From Zopfochytrium polystomum (Eukaryota > Chytridiomycota > Chytridiomycetes > Chytridiales > Chytridiaceae): DNA of 64,000 nt. How positions within the stretch are numbered: the first letter of the stretch is position 1; each line of letters begins with the position of its first letter. The notes below the pieces were generated by a model. That model was not told the origin of the DNA. It did no database searches and saw only the letters and a list, made by a program, of their open reading frames with translations. Shown piece by piece: positions 22,212 through 34,579 of the stretch. The position numbers and the translations under genes are program-made. The stretch lies in assembly GCA_025765615.1 (NCBI GenBank), contig JAIVFJ010000078.1, positions 208,679-272,678 of the forward strand. The letters are read 5' to 3'.

Positions 22212-23521
22212 GTATGGGAAGCAGGCGGAAGTAAAAGCCCAACCTCATACCTATTCAATGCCCCTGCCCCCCACCACTCAAAATCCAGGTCGCCATCAGC
22301 AAAGTGATGGACCCGTCCGGCCACAACTCGTTCCGCGCCATCGACCGCTGGGCCGCCCGCATGTCCGCCGACAACTCGACGCTGCGCCGTCGTGCTACCA
22401 CGTCGTCGTCCGTGGCGCTCACCAACAGCGACAACTTTTTGTACACGGCCCCCGTCACGCTCGGCAACGGACAGGCGTTCACGCTGGACCTCGACACGTT
22501 GAGTGTTGTGATTAATTTTTTTTCTTTGTTTTCTTACTTGCCTCTTTACGGCTGCGGACTAACTATAAATTACAACAGAGGGTCCTCCGACACCTGGTTC
22601 CGCGGCGCCGCCTGCCACTCCGCCGACCAATCCTGCGGCGTCGCCGGCCAACCCGCCGTCGCGACCACCACCGACAACACCCTGGTCGCAACGGGCAAGT
22701 CCTGGTCCACCACCTACGGCTCCGGCATGGTCGTCGGCAACATCTACACGGGGCCCGTCACCATGGCAGGCATGTCCGCCCGCATCCTCCTCGGCGTCAC
22801 CACCCACGAGACAGGCTTCAACACCGTCGGCGACGGGCTCATGGGCCTCGCGTTCGCCGGGATTTCGAACATTGCGGCGGCGGCTGGGGCGGCCGGGGCG
22901 GCCGCGACGACGAGCTCGAATTGGATCGACGCGCTGGCGTTGCAGAACAACGTGTTTTCGTTCTACCTCTCGGCCGCCGCGAACGGGGACACGGGGGAAA
23001 TGACCGTCGGCGGGATGGACCCCGCGCGCTTCACCGGCGCCGTCAACTACCACCCGCTCGTGTCCGAGACGTACTGGCAGCTCTCCTGGGCCGGCGGGAC
23101 CTGGGCCGTCGGCGCCGCCGCCGCCGGCGCGCTGGACGGCGCCGTCAACTCGGTGATCGCCGACACCGGCACGTCCCTGGTCATCCTCGACACCGCGGCC
23201 GCGGCCGGCGTCAACGCGGCCATCGGCGCCAAGTACTCGGCCGCCGTCGGCGCGTACGTGGTGCCCTGCAGCGTCGCGACCACCGGCCCTAACGTGACGC
23301 TGACCTTTGGCGGCGCCGCGTACGCCATCCCCGCGAGCGTGTACGTGCTGAACGCCGGCACCACCGCGGCGGGGGCGGCGACGTGCATTTCCGGGTTTAC
23401 GGCGGGCGCGGCGCAGGCGACGGTCGGGATTCTGGGCGACGTGTTTTTGCGGCAGTATTATAGCGTGTTTGATAAGGCGAACAAGCAGGTCGGGTTCGCG
23501 CTGGCGGTGCACCCGCAGTGA
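21986..23521 (+). CDS. Secreted pepsin-type aspartic protease (family A1)
   Basis: Endopeptidase with two catalytic aspartates. Exons 21986-22132, 22289-22497 and 22579-23521 give about 432 residues. A signal peptide (GGAALLLAVAASSSPVVAAP) precedes a short propeptide. The first active site is DTGSSDTW near residue 118, built across intron 2, with a disulfide pair after it (ACHSADQSC). The second is ADTGTSLVILD near residue 312. The C-terminus has GDVFLRQYYSVFDKANKQVGFA, the conserved A1 ending. Intron 1 either uses a GC-AG boundary (CAG then GCAAGT) or a GT donor 12 bases upstream; both keep the frame. Intron 2 has a GTTGAG donor. No GPI signal is visible, so it is probably released. Confidence 0.93.
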
Positions 23522-24275
23522 ATCGAGGAAGGGAAGAATGCGGGACGGTTTCAGTTTTGGTTTTTTTCGCTGTGTGTGTTTTCTTTCCCCGTTTTTCTTT
23601 TTGTTGCTGTTGTTGTTGTTCCTTTCTCTTTTTCTTTCTCTTTCTCGGTATCCGCGCGCGCAGCAGTCTCGCAGTCTCTTTCTCCGGGACACTTATTCTT
23701 CTTCCTTGGAGCGAAGTCTCAACGCGTCGTGTCTGTATTTTTTTTGTGCCCCTCACTCTTCAAGTTTTGTGAGCAGGACTCAAACTCCGACCCCCCATTG
23801 AGGAGAGGAGGCGGGGGCGAAAAAAGAAAAAGGAGAGCATACGTGAATATCTGAAGTATTTTTCATCAATTTTTTTTTACAAAGAAACTATTTTTCATCA
23901 TTTTTTTTTTCACAAAGAAACTCTTTGGAACTTGCGCGTGAGGGAAAAAAAAAGCATTTGAACTTTGAAATAAGAAAGTACGAAAAGTTTCGATCGCTTG
24001 CACGGAGGGTGATTTTACAGAACTCGACAGATTCAGTGGGGAAATTTGGTGCCAACAACACGGTGTGGTTAAGCCGCAATCAATTAGAAAGAGAGACGGG
24101 ATCAGGGAGGGAGAGGCAATACAGTCAAGTGGTGCGCCGAATCAAGAGAAAGATTAGAATAGCTTTAAAAAACTGGATCAACAAAACGAAAATCACGCAG
24201 AATCGAACAGAATCAAGCGTACAACAAAGCAACCCAAACAGAGGAAAAAAAACAAATTAAAGAAGCTTCGATGCG
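23522..24275. other. Convergent 3' flanks
   Basis: Spacer between the protease (+) and the phosphoesterase (-). T-rich at 23560-23680 and AT-rich at 23850-24260. No gene recognised. Confidence 0.5.
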
Positions 24276-25383
24276 CTAGGCAACAAACACTTTCGACGCG
24301 TCGTACCCTTGGAACCCGACGACGCCGTCCCGGTCTTGGTTCTGCGCGTACCCAACCTGGTTCGCGACGACCCTTGTTCCGTGCAGCGTAAAATCGACCG
24401 AATAGTGTGTGTGGCCGTAGCACCACACGCTCACGCGGTCCCCGCCAAACATCTGGTGCAAGTCCGTGCCAAACGCGTGCTGCATCGGACGCGGCACCGG
24501 CGCGCTCTCGAACCGCGGGTGCGACGTCCACCTCATGAGCGGCGCGTGGTGCGTGATCACCACCACTCGCGGCGGCTCCGCGTGTGGGTGCCCCGGTATC
24601 ACCCCCGCGTCGCAGTCGTTAGAAGTCCGGTAGGTCCGCCAAATATCGTCCAGCTCCGCCTCCAGCCACGCACGGTCCCGCCCGTGGAGTTCGTTGTACT
24701 CGGAAACCGTCAGCCGGTGGCTGCCCCGCGCGTTTTGCGGTTGCAGACGGATGTGGTGGAAGTCGCCGGCGTCTTTCAGGTTGTCGTAGACGTGCGCGGC
24801 CACCTCGGGGGGGTGGGTCGGGATGTCGGACCAGAGGGTGCAGCCGAGGATGATGACGTTGTGCTCGGGGATCAGGTCGTTGATCCGGGTGCGGTTGAGG
24901 AAGGTAAAGGGTGTGCTGGTGGCGGCGGCAGCAGCAGCAACCCGCGCGCGAGGGGCGGCCGCCGAGGCGGCGGTGCACTGGTCCGCGAGGTCCTGCAGCC
25001 GTTTTCTCGGTTTGCACGACGGACGAGCCGTGGAACTCGTGGTTGCCGGCGATGAAAAACACTCGCCGGAATCGACCGGCGGTCGCGAGTCTTTGCAGCG
25101 TCGTCTCGTACAGGGTTCTGCTCTTCGAGGTGTGCGGCGACCCCATGTCGCCCGCCAGGATGAGGTACTCGGCTCCGCCGGTCGGGTTGACCGTGTGGAC
25201 GGTCGGGTGGTTGTTGTGGGCGGCGGTTTCAAATGTTTCCGTGTGCATGTCGGACATGAGGGTGAACCTGAAGGGCCGGGGCGGCGTCGATAGGTTTGCA
25301 CCAGAGGCGGAGGGAGCCGGGCTTGGCGGCGCGCCGACCGGCGCGGTGGGTATAGTATTGGTCAAAGCGTTGGACGGACCCGC
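24276..25383 (-). CDS. Calcineurin-like metallophosphoesterase, frameshifted, 5' end unresolved
   Basis: Predicted dinuclear-metal phosphoesterase of unknown substrate. In order on the minus strand it shows FTLMSDMHTET (D-x-H), ILAGDMG (GDxG), FIAGNHEFHG (GNHE), TLWSDIP, VITHHAPL and CYGHTHYS (GHxH), the full metal-binding set. The first three are in one frame and the rest in another. The frames meet at the T4 run 25002-25005 (A4 on the coding strand), where one base too many breaks the frame between SVVQTEK and RLQDLADQC. A likely acceptor gives the 5' limit at 25383, because a stop lies just upstream in frame. The initiating ATG must be in an upstream exon that I cannot place. Confidence 0.8.
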
Positions 25384-26174
25384 CTGAAGCGACGTGTTTT
25401 ACGCCAATCGTCCTTGTGCGGCGACGGGGGGGAGCAGGTCTAGTTGCTGCAGGTCTGCGAGCCGCCGTCGGTGGCGAGCGTGACCGGTCCGTTCCCGTCC
25501 CCGCCGCCGTCGACGCCCAAGCGGTCCTCCTCCTCCTGTCGGTGTTTGTGCCGACGGTTCTGCGGCCCCGCGCAGGAGCCGCAGCCGCAGCCGGAGCCGC
25601 AGCCGTTGCCACCGGTTGTCGACGCCCTCGAGTTGCAGGCGGTAACGGCGGCGGCGTCCCCGGTTCCGCCTCCGTCGATGTGGGCACTGTTCGTTTTGGT
25701 GGCATGTTTGTTTGTTTGTTTGTTAGTTTGTGCCTCGATTTTCAAGGTCCTGCGGCAGAGGGAGTTTGTTCAATCAACCATTTTTGTGTGGACTGCTTGC
25801 TGCTGTTGCTATAAATAAATAATAATAAATAATAATGATATGTAAAACGTAACTAGCATATGCCGAAGGGGAGGGAGGGGGGGGAGGGAGGGAGGCACAC
25901 TCTCGGACGCACACGTTAACCAATTTCGAGCTGACGTGGCGCAATCGTTTGCGTTTTCTTTTTTTTTTTTCTTTTCTTTTCTTTTCTTTTCTTTTCTTTT
26001 CTTTTTTTTCTGGTAGGGAAAGGCTTTTGACAAACAAAAAAATACAAAAAGAAATACAAACAGAGAGACCACCCACACCCCTCCACACACGATCAACCCC
26101 AACACCCACCCACACGATCCAAGCCTTTCCCACCCGCTCATTCCTTACTACCGCGAAAACAAAGAAAAGAGGGA
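25384..26174. other. Spacer, possibly with the first exon of the phosphoesterase
   Basis: Two overlapping minus-strand frames are open here. One begins ATG at 25705 and is Arg/Ala/Thr-rich; the other is Gly/Cys-rich. Neither is convincing. A (CTTTT)n tract lies at about 25970-26006 and C/A-rich sequence precedes the next gene. Confidence 0.4.
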
Positions 26175-28033
26175 ATGCACGTGCTTCTCACCAACGATGA
26201 CGGACCGCCGGGACCCGACAGCGTACGTACGGCCAGGTAGACTGACGGGGACGGGCGGCGGGCGGCGGCGGGCGGCGGCGATGCGATCGGGCGACGGTGA
26301 CACGAAGGAGAGAGCGCGAGATAGAGAGGGAGGGAAAGAGCAGGCGTGTACGTGCGTGTGTGAGCTAGGGTGCCGCACGCACTTGCGCAAGGGGTTGGTG
26401 GGGGTTGGTGAGGGACGGAGAGAGGACAGCAACAGCACCACCATGTTCATTGCGCCGATCCGTCTTGCCACAATCGCAATTTTTCCATTTTTCTTAGTCT
26501 TTTGAGCCTCCTGACGTTTCCCAAACAATCGTGCTCCCACTCGAACAAACGCTTAACGTAACCCTTTTCCTCCCCTTCAGCCGTTCCTTCTCCCTTTCGT
26601 TAACCTCCTGCGGCAAGCGAATCCAACATGGAGAATAAGGTAAATTGTCTTCAAAAAACTCGCTGGTTGTCGCTCGCAAAGGCCCTAACTGGGGGCGATT
26701 CCCCCCCATGCCAGCATTGTAATTCCAGATTGCCAAAAGTCCTGGATTGGCAAGGGCTTCGACTACCGGTCGAAGCGCATCGGCACCAGCTACTTTCACA
26801 TCCCGTCTCGGTCCATTCGAAGCGTGCCACCCCCGCCGGGCGAAGAGGATAACTACATGATACTGCTCGACAGTTGAGTTTGAGTGCTTCTGTCTGTTTG
26901 TTCATTTCACTGATACTTCGCTCAACTCACCACATCGAATGTGTGTTCACAGCAACCCCGGCCGCCTGCGTCAACATCGCGCTCAACCACATCCACCCTG
27001 ACCCCATTGGGAAACCCAAACCTGCCGCCGCCACCGCCGGCACCAGCAGCAGCAGCGCGACCGCAGGCTCGTCCGGACCCGCCGTCGCGTCGGCTTCTTC
27101 GACCGGCAAGCAGAAAAGTACCGGCGCCACCGCCGACGACGACGACGACGACGATTTCGAAGAGGACGATCCTATTGACCTCGTCCTATCCGGACCCAAC
27201 TTTGGCCGCAACTCGTCCGCGGCGAGCTCGACGAGCAGCGGTACCGTCGGCGCCGCCATCGAGGCGGCTCTGCTCGGCAAGCGGGCGATTGCGTTGAGGT
27301 AGGGGGGTTTGGGGGGAAATGGAGTGAGGCGCGCTCGCCCGAGTGTGTGTTTGATTGTTTCTACTTTGCGTGTGGGAGGAATTGATTTCTGTTTCGTGGC
27401 TTCGTGGGCTAACCGTCCTCGTTCTGACGAAAAACAACAACAAAATTCAAAGCCTTGCCTTCTTTTCCCGCGGCGATCTCACGCACCCGCCCTCGGTCCA
27501 GAACGCGTGCGAATCCGCGGTCCGCATCGTGCAGACGCTGTGGGCGAACTGGCCGACCGACAGCGGCGACCCGCCCGTGGACCTCTTCAACGTCAATATC
27601 CCGCTCAAGCCGCCGCCGATGGCGCCCGTCGTCGTCACGCGCTTCCAGCAGGGAGGGTACAGCTCGCTGTACAAGGTCGTTGACGGCAGCGGCGGCGCGG
27701 AGGGCGGCAACGGCGGGGGCTCCGCGGCGAGTGCCGGCGGTGCTGCGATGGCGACCCCCTCGGGGCCGGTGTACTCTTTCTGGCCGCGGTTCCCGCGGGA
27801 GGGGCCGGCGGAGGGGACAGACAGCTGGTACGCAGAGTCGTTGGGGTTTTTCGAAACAAAGGGAACGAAACCGCTCACGGCAGTCACTCTCTCTTTCCAC
27901 ACGCGACAGGGCGATATTCAACGGCATGTCGAGCGTAACGCCGATGAAGGCGCGGTACCACAGCGCCGAGGGCACCGCGGCGGCGGAAAAGATTAGTCTC
28001 GCGCTTGCTTCGATTCCTCATGCTAGTTTGTGA
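26175..28033 (+). CDS. SurE-like phosphatase/5'-nucleotidase
   Basis: SurE-fold metal-dependent phosphatase, resembling the fungal proteins that include the SurE half of yeast Pby1. Six exons join in phase: 26175-26222, 26581-26639, 26715-26872, 26953-27298, 27453-27827 and 27910-28033, about 369 residues. The N-terminal motif is MHVLLTNDDGPPGPDS (metal-binding NDDG), then SIVIPDCQKSWIGKGF, TTPAACVNIALNHI, and the second metal/substrate motif LVLSGPNFGRN near residue 167, followed by SGTVGAAIEAALLGKRAIALS. An inserted low-complexity segment of Gly/Ser/Ala and poly-Asp (about residues 100-155) lies between conserved parts. Exon 1 has only 16 codons. Intron 3 has a GTTGAG donor. Confidence 0.93.
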
Positions 28034-28748
28034 TGCCTTTTTTTTTTTTTTTTTCCTCCTTTTTTGTTTCATCCGGACACACTTGTTGAATTTGGGAGAC
28101 GGAGGTGTTTTTTCTCTTTTTGATAGTAAATACTATAAATTGTTCCCGAATTTTGCTGTTGGCCATCGAAAGTGAAAAATTCTTCCCCCATTTCGTTTTC
28201 TTGGTCGAATATGCTTACCGAAATGTGGCAGATGCGGCAAATTCGTGTAGGGCTGGGAGAGACAGACCGCTAGGTTACCCACTTGCATTTTTCGTCTTCT
28301 CCCATAACAAAAACGATCAGACAAAAGGCATAGCCACACCAAAATAGGGTGGTCGTTGTGTGGCGGACAGAAGGGAGGAGAGACAGACACAGAAAAAAAA
28401 AAGAAAAGAAAATCAATCGCCAAAGGAGCTGGAATATATAATAAGAAAAGGAAGAAAGAAAGAAAGCGCAAAAAAAAAAAAAAAGAAGAAAAAAAAGCAG
28501 GAAGGAGTCGGGAGCGTGGCCAAAAGAGACGAACAAAAAAGAAAAAACAAAAAAAAAAAACCACAAAGGGGAAATTGGCGGCGGCAGGATACACAGTCAG
28601 CATCGATATAGAGACCGCCCCCCCCTATCCAATCAACCTCAACGGATTGCACAGACAGTGCAGAACAGGACACGACAGGAATAGGACTAGAGAGAGAGAG
28701 ACAGTGACAGACAGACAGCTGGGGGAAGGAGGAGACGACGACGAGAAG
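28034..28748. other. Spacer and probable 5' UTR of the glycosyltransferase
   Basis: T-rich 3' flank of the SurE gene, then purine-rich sequence with AAAAG runs (28390-28570). The frame of the downstream gene is open through much of this but has no ATG, so I treat it as untranslated. Confidence 0.5.
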
Positions 28749-30559
28749 ATGCACCCACCACCACCCCCAAGCCAAGCAAAACCCGGCGACGGCTGGGTCG
28801 ACTCCGCATCGGAATCGTCCAACATCGGCGGCTCCTACGATGCCCGCCTCCCGCCGCACCAGCAGCAGCACCTCGCAGCCGCCTCAAAGTACCAGCCCCA
28901 CCCCCTCTCCAACGCCAGCAAGCCGGACCACACCGAGATCCCCGTCCCCCCACCCCCAGCCCCTTCCGGCGGCGGCGCCGTCTCGTACGCCTTTGCCGAC
29001 TCCACCACCCTGCAAAAGGGCGTTCGCTCCCAACGGACGAACCTGGGAAATACCGCCGCCGTCATGGCCATCCTATCCGAGATGTGGCTCTTCAATCTGA
29101 TATTCATCTTGGGTGGGGTCTATCTGATGACTTTCTACCTGGGTGGCCTGCAGGTGTACGACGACTATAACCTGTGGACCACCGGCTGCTGGTGGAAGCT
29201 GGGTGAGTTGGTTGACCTGTCCCCTCCTGTTGTCACCTGTGTACTCCCCCTCGTAAAATTCCTCCTTTTGTACGAGTGCAAGGAAGCGGCGCTTCCACGC
29301 TTACCCCCTTGCCATCGGAACCGTTTGTCTCTCCCATCTCGATCGCTGCTTCCCCTCCCACTCCCCTCCCACTCGTTCTGCTTATTGAAAATTTTCCGTT
29401 TCCAACCCCACCAGGATGGCTATTCCCTCTTCCGTACTCGCTCATCTGCTTCTTCGGGCTCGTCCTGCCCTTCCGCACTACAAAGTTCCTCGACTACGAA
29501 CGGGAGGGTGTGAAGAAGCGCCGTGTGGACAACCTGTACATCCTTACCGTCACCAAGGGCGACAACCGCGAAGCCGTCTACCGGGCCTGGAATGCGCACA
29601 AGCACCTTGAGCGGTTGCACCCCTGCATCCGTGTGCACGTGCTGACGGACGAACCTTACTTTTTCGAAAACATCAACTGCTACACTTGCCCCAAGTCGTT
29701 CTCTACCGCCCACTCAAAGTACAAGGCACGCGCTCTCGAGTGGTACCGCCAGACAATGCGGTACTCGGAGCACGACTGGATTCTTCACCTGGACGAGGAG
29801 TCTGTCATTGACGACGAGTCGATCAAGAGGTGCCTGGAGTTTATCTGGTACGAGAAGGACTACCACTTTGGCCAAGGTGTCATCCTGTACAACCAGTACC
29901 GGTACTGGAGCAACTGGATCTACACTGTTGCAGACGCCATCCGTGTCGGAGACGATCTGTCTCGCTTCCAGCTGCAGTACACTTACTTCCACCGCCCAAT
30001 TTTCGGAGCGCACGGCTCCTTCCTGCTCACGAACGGCCTTGTAGAGAACGCCGTCACCTGGGACTTGGGCTCTCTTACAGAGGACTACCAGTTTGCGATG
30101 AAGTCGTGGGATCGTGGGTTCCGCTGCGGCAAAATTTGCGGCATCATTCGCGAGCAGTCGCCCATGGACTTTATAGGCTTTATGAAGCAGCGGCGCCGCT
30201 GGTATGTCGGCATCCGCCGCCTCCCGCAGCTCCTCCCGAAGATTTGGGCTGGTTTCTGGTCTCTTGGCATCGTCTCGCTGTATTGCACGATTGCGGCCAT
30301 CATCCTAGGCTTCATTGTCCCGTACTCGACCCCTCGGTGGTTCGGCTTCTTGAAGGACCTTTCGTACGTCACGTTCGTCTACCTGTACCTGGTCGGCGTG
30401 TTCATCCAGGACGTCGACAAGGGCATCAACCCTTTGCTCGCGTTCCTCCGGATCCCGCTGACGTTTCTGGTGCAGTACATTGCCGTCGTCCTCGAGGGTC
30501 TTGCCGTCATGTACGGTATTCTCTTCCCTCCTGCGGACTTTGATGTCATCAAGAAGTAA
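28749..30559 (+). CDS. Egghead-like GT2 family glycosyltransferase, membrane-bound
   Basis: Resembles Drosophila egghead, a beta-1,4-mannosyltransferase of glycolipid synthesis. Exons 28749-29202 and 29415-30559 join in phase 1, about 532 residues. The N-terminus is Pro/Ser-rich and disordered. Two membrane segments follow (FNLIFILGGVYLMTFYLGG and WLFPLPYSLICFFGLVLPF), then the catalytic domain: LYILTVTKGDNREAV, the acidic motif HLDEESVID near residue 275, TEDYQFAMKS and QRRRWYVGI, the processive GT2 motif. Several membrane helices end the protein (IVSLYCTIAAIILGF, LSYVTFVYLYLVGVF). The spacing fits egghead better than chitin synthase, which is larger and ends the motif as QRRRW with other surroundings. 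Actual donor and acceptor sugars are not known. Confidence 0.88.
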
Positions 30560-31971
30560 AATAGAGAGCGGAGGGAGGTGGGAGGGAAAGGTTGGAGGTT
30601 GATGTCGTGTTAGGTGGGGTGTGGGGGGAGGGGTGAATTGGTGCGAGTGGGCGTTTGGGGGGTTACAGTTGGGTTTGTGGACTTTTCCCAAAGCACGAAG
30701 TTTTTAGTGTTGACTGGCATTGACTGCGTCTTCGCTCTCCCGCCCGTATCCCTTGAGTCCCACTCCCTCCTATTTTTGCTATATCGAATTCTTTATTTTT
30801 CGTTTTCTTGCTCTTTTTTCCTTGTTTTATACCCAATTGTTTGCTTTGGCTCTGCCCTTTCGCAAGTCGCGTACCCCTCCGCTTGCGACGCACTTTACTT
30901 GTCTGATAGAGCAAGGGAGGCGAGGCAGGGTAAAAGTGGAATGGGAGGTGGCGAAGGATCTGGAGGTGAGGCTCTCCTGCTTCTTGTCGTCTCCTTTACT
31001 TTTCTTTGCTGTGTCTCGTTCTTCGCGCTTAATTGGCGGTCACGAATACTTTCCATCTTCCTGTTCTTGTCTTGGCCTATCGTTTCGTCCCAGCTGGATT
31101 TTTATATCTCTCTTTTCTTTTTCTCTCTTTTTCCGGAAAGCTCCCTTCGTCTTCCACCGACGAAGGGGACGTCAACGGCCGAAAAAACATTGCTCAATTC
31201 CCAAAAAAACGTTGTTGTCTTTCCGGTTTTTTTTTGTTTGTTCGTTTCCCCAATATCTCTCTCTCTCCCTCTCTCTCTCCCTCTCTCGCTAGCTTCCTTC
31301 CAGTTGGTCCCCTCCTTCTACAAATGCGCGTGTCGCACGTAGTTCGCTCGCTCTCTCTCCCACTTTCAGGGCGTGGAACTACTTATCAGTCTCTGCCTTG
31401 AAGGAGGGGGGAGTTTTTTTTTAGTTTTCTCTTCCGTTCTACTGTCCTTGGTGGTGGTGGGCTGCGAGGTTTCCCACTGGAAATATTAGCTTTCCCCCCC
31501 AACCCCCACGGTCTCCAACCAAAAGTTAGGTTAGCCCAACTTCTCGGCCAAACACACCCGTCTCCCAAACCTCGTTGGCTTCACTCAACTCGCGGCAACG
31601 TCCCCCTCAGCACTCGTTGTTTGAAGATATGCCCCACACCAAACGCCAAGCTCCCCAAAATAGTCGGGAGCTTAGTGTAAATATACTGTTAAATTTTTGC
31701 GAGCTTGAAAGTTCGTTGGCGTTGGAGGGGTGGATTGCTTCTTTCTTTTTGAGGCGCGTGCCGGAATTGGCGACGGCCAAGAGAAAAAATTTTTTTTTCA
31801 AGAGCCCGTTACTATTAATCCACAAAAAAGTCATCCAACAATCTAAATTCGAGTCAATGTGTGTGTGTGAGTGTGTGGGAAAAAGTAGGGGAAAAAAACG
31901 AGATCCTAAATTTTTTTTTTTTCTTCTGCCTTGTTGAGCTGCTGGAGACGAAATGGAATCCCGTTCCGGGT

Positions 31972-32018
<47 letters not shown>

Positions 32019-32290
32019 CTCCTCTCCTCTCTCTCTCTCTCTCTCTGTGTGTGTGTAGCAATCAAAAGTGAGGGTGGAGAAAGAAGTATTGAGAGAGAGA
32101 CCGGGACGCAAGAAGAAAAAAAGAAAAAAAGAAGAAAACAGCCACATGACGGCTGGGCCACACCATATAAAACGCACGGACCAGCGTTGCCCACAAGCGT
32201 CCCGCCCCAGAAGAAGAAAAGCACATACACACTCGCACACAGTCACACACACACACACACTCTATCTCACACACATAAACAGACGCAGCC
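30560..32290. other. Intergenic, pyrimidine-rich
   Basis: Mostly T- and C-rich with no supported gene; long frames at 30614-31342 read through low-complexity sequence only. A (CT)n tract lies at about 31976-32046. The sequence CCATATAAAAC near 32163 could be a TATA box about 125 bases before the CipC start. Confidence 0.5.
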
Positions 32291-33408
32291 ATGGGCCTTT
32301 TTGACTTCTTCTCGAACTCCGTAAACGAGCACCACCAGGTACGGTGCAGGCCCTCTTTCATAATGGATCTGCACACATCCATCCACCGGCTGTGCTGCTC
32401 CTCTCGTTTGTCCACCAAACTCCCCCCTCCAATCATCCACTATCTGGCGTCGCGCTAGTTGTCTCGCCGCCTGGCACCTTGCACCCGTGCCCCACGTTTC
32501 AAGGCCAATCGTGGGCTCACATTTGCTTTCAACTGCCATAACCCCACGCCTGACGCGCATTGGGCCCGATGCGTATTGCGCCGCATTCATCCTCCCTCTC
32601 CCTTCCTCGCCAACCCTGCAACCACGCTCGCCTACCACTGCCTTCCCGACCGCGCGCCCAACTCGAAGGGGCGCGCCTCGAGATTTTGTGAGGGGAACTC
32701 ACTCTTCTGCCCTCTGCATGCTCAAAACTGACGCGTTGCAAATCGAAAAATCCCTGCTACTAAAACAGATGGTGTACGCCGAGAATGGGAACAAGGGCAA
32801 CCTCGGGCACGAGATCTTGGCTGGCGCCGCAGGGTTTGAAGGTATGCGGAGAAGATGGTGCGGAAGACGTGTTCGAAGCAGATGGCGCGCGCTTTTCTTC
32901 TAACAGCCCTACGCACACATACCCTCGCTCTCTCTCCGTCACCCGCACCTCATACCATCCATCATCCAAAAAAAAAACCCCCACAAAAAAAAAAAAACGC
33001 CAAAAAAAAAAAAAACCAACCAAAACCAAAACCAAAAAAGCGCTCCGAATGCTCGAGCAGCACCAAGCCACTCAGACCGGCCAGCCCGTCAAGCACCACC
33101 TCTTCCGCGAGCTGCTCGCCGGCTTCGCCGCCGCGGAGGTCGAGAAGCTCGTCGAGACCCACTCCCTGCGCGAAAAGGGCTACGACGTTGAACGGCTCAA
33201 GGAGGACGCCCGGAGGAACGCCCTGCAGCAGTGTGAGTGTTTTTTTTTTTCGAATGTGAGAGCGAGTTGGGTGGTTTTTGGTTGTGGCGAGTGTGGGTGC
33301 GGTTTCGCTAACCAGTTTTTCAAAAAAAAAAAAAAAATAACAACGCTCACACTTCACACATGACTCCAAAACAAACTTACAGACGAGTCGCAGTATGGCG
33401 GGCAATGA
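32291..33408 (+). CDS. CipC-like protein (DUF3759)
   Basis: Small cytosolic protein of a fungal family named for induction by concanamycin A; its biochemical role is not established. Exons 32291-32338, 32769-32841, 33041-33232 and 33383-33408 give about 112 residues, the usual size. It starts MGLFDFFSNSVNEHHQ, continues with YAENGNKGNLGHEILAGAAG and KHHLFRELLAGFAAAEVEKL, and ends YESQYGGQ. The helical LAGxAAxE pattern appears twice, as in the family. The first intron (430 bases) is long for this window. This family is a main reason to call the genome fungal. Confidence 0.85.
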
Positions 33409-33884
33409 GGGAAGGTCGGGACGAAACCGAAAAGGAACGGAAAAGAAAAAATATATTCCGACATGTCCATATTGATATTTTGGCAAAACAAACTCGATCG
33501 CAGGACGAGATTCAGCGAGAAAGCCGGCATTTGTCGTGAACGGCAGCGAGAAGGTTCGGGACAATGAAGATTGGACTTCGGGTTTATGACAGCGAAGGCC
33601 CAAGCCCAGAAATATTTTGAACTTCGAATAAGTCAGCAGAGGAGACGGGAGGCGAGGTGGGCGAGAAGGGAAATGTGGGAGCTGGAATCACTGAAGTCTT
33701 CATCAAACTCTTGTTGGATTAACATTAAGCCCTCCAGGTTGCCCAACCCTGTGTGGTTTGCTGTGGCAGCGAGGATGAGGTGGCTGAGGACATGGGAAGT
33801 GTGTTGAAATCTCTACACGGGCTGCCTATCTCCGGAAGACAAAGAAGAAAAAAGACTTTCTTTTTTGTTAGTGGTTCAATACTC

Positions 33885-34145
33885 TTTTTTTTCCCCTCCT
33901 TTTTTCTATCTTTCTGACAAGGGAATGCCTTTTAACTTCCAAGCAATCCTTGCCGACAGAAAAAAGGGTGAAAAAAAAAAAAGATACTGAAGAGTGCAGC
34001 AGGCCAAAAAAAGTGACAGGCCACAATGCATGCAGTGGCAGGCCATGTAGAGAGTTACCAATGAAGGTTAGTCGCCCTGACTGAAGCATGGTGCTTACAC
34101 CCCAAGCAACTGACAGGCCGACAGAAAAAGAAGGACAGAAAGATA
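33885..34145 (-). repeat. Repeat family D, diverged inverted copy
   Basis: Read on the minus strand it follows the order of 13320-13560: TTTCTGTCC, TCAGTTGCTTGGGG, TTGGTAACTCT, TGGCCTGCCAC and a T-rich tail. More diverged than the two plus-strand copies. Confidence 0.7.
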
Positions 34146-34579
34146 GAGAGAGAGAGTGTGTGTGTGTGTCTGTGTGGGAGTGAGAGAGAGAAAGTGTGTG
34201 TGTGTGTGTGTGTGTGTCAACCCTCCCCCCCCCTGGACCTGTCGGCACTTTGTCTACTGTGTCGTGCAACGGAAAAATTTGATATTGCTAACTTTTTGGT
34301 GTCTGGCACTGCATTCTGTCAGTATGGTATGAAAATATTGATTTGGAACCTTAATGATAGCTTGAAGCATGAAAAATTTTCATTATTCATGACATAGATT
34401 TGAGGGCGAGAAGGAGCCAAATTATACTTGTCAGTAAACCTCGCTTGGTGGTTAATGGGCCATTGAGCTGTTGAGGTCTCTTTAAAAGCTCTTCCTTGGC
34501 TAGTTCATTGGTTTTACCCACATATATGTTGTCCCCCCATCAATCACAAACAACCACTCTAGAGAGAGAAGCAGCACTG

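Noticed and set aside
22559..23692. 377-codon frame antisense to the aspartic protease
   Set aside because: An antisense shadow caused by GC-rich codons; the plus strand carries both catalytic motifs and a signal peptide.
28356..28748. N-terminal extension of the glycosyltransferase
   Set aside because: The frame is open but has no ATG and encodes Lys/Arg/Glu runs from A/G-rich sequence; 28749 is the first ATG.
29276..29414. Alternative start of the glycosyltransferase within the intron
   Set aside because: It would drop the first membrane segment, and the intron has a good GTGAGT donor and CCAG acceptor in phase.
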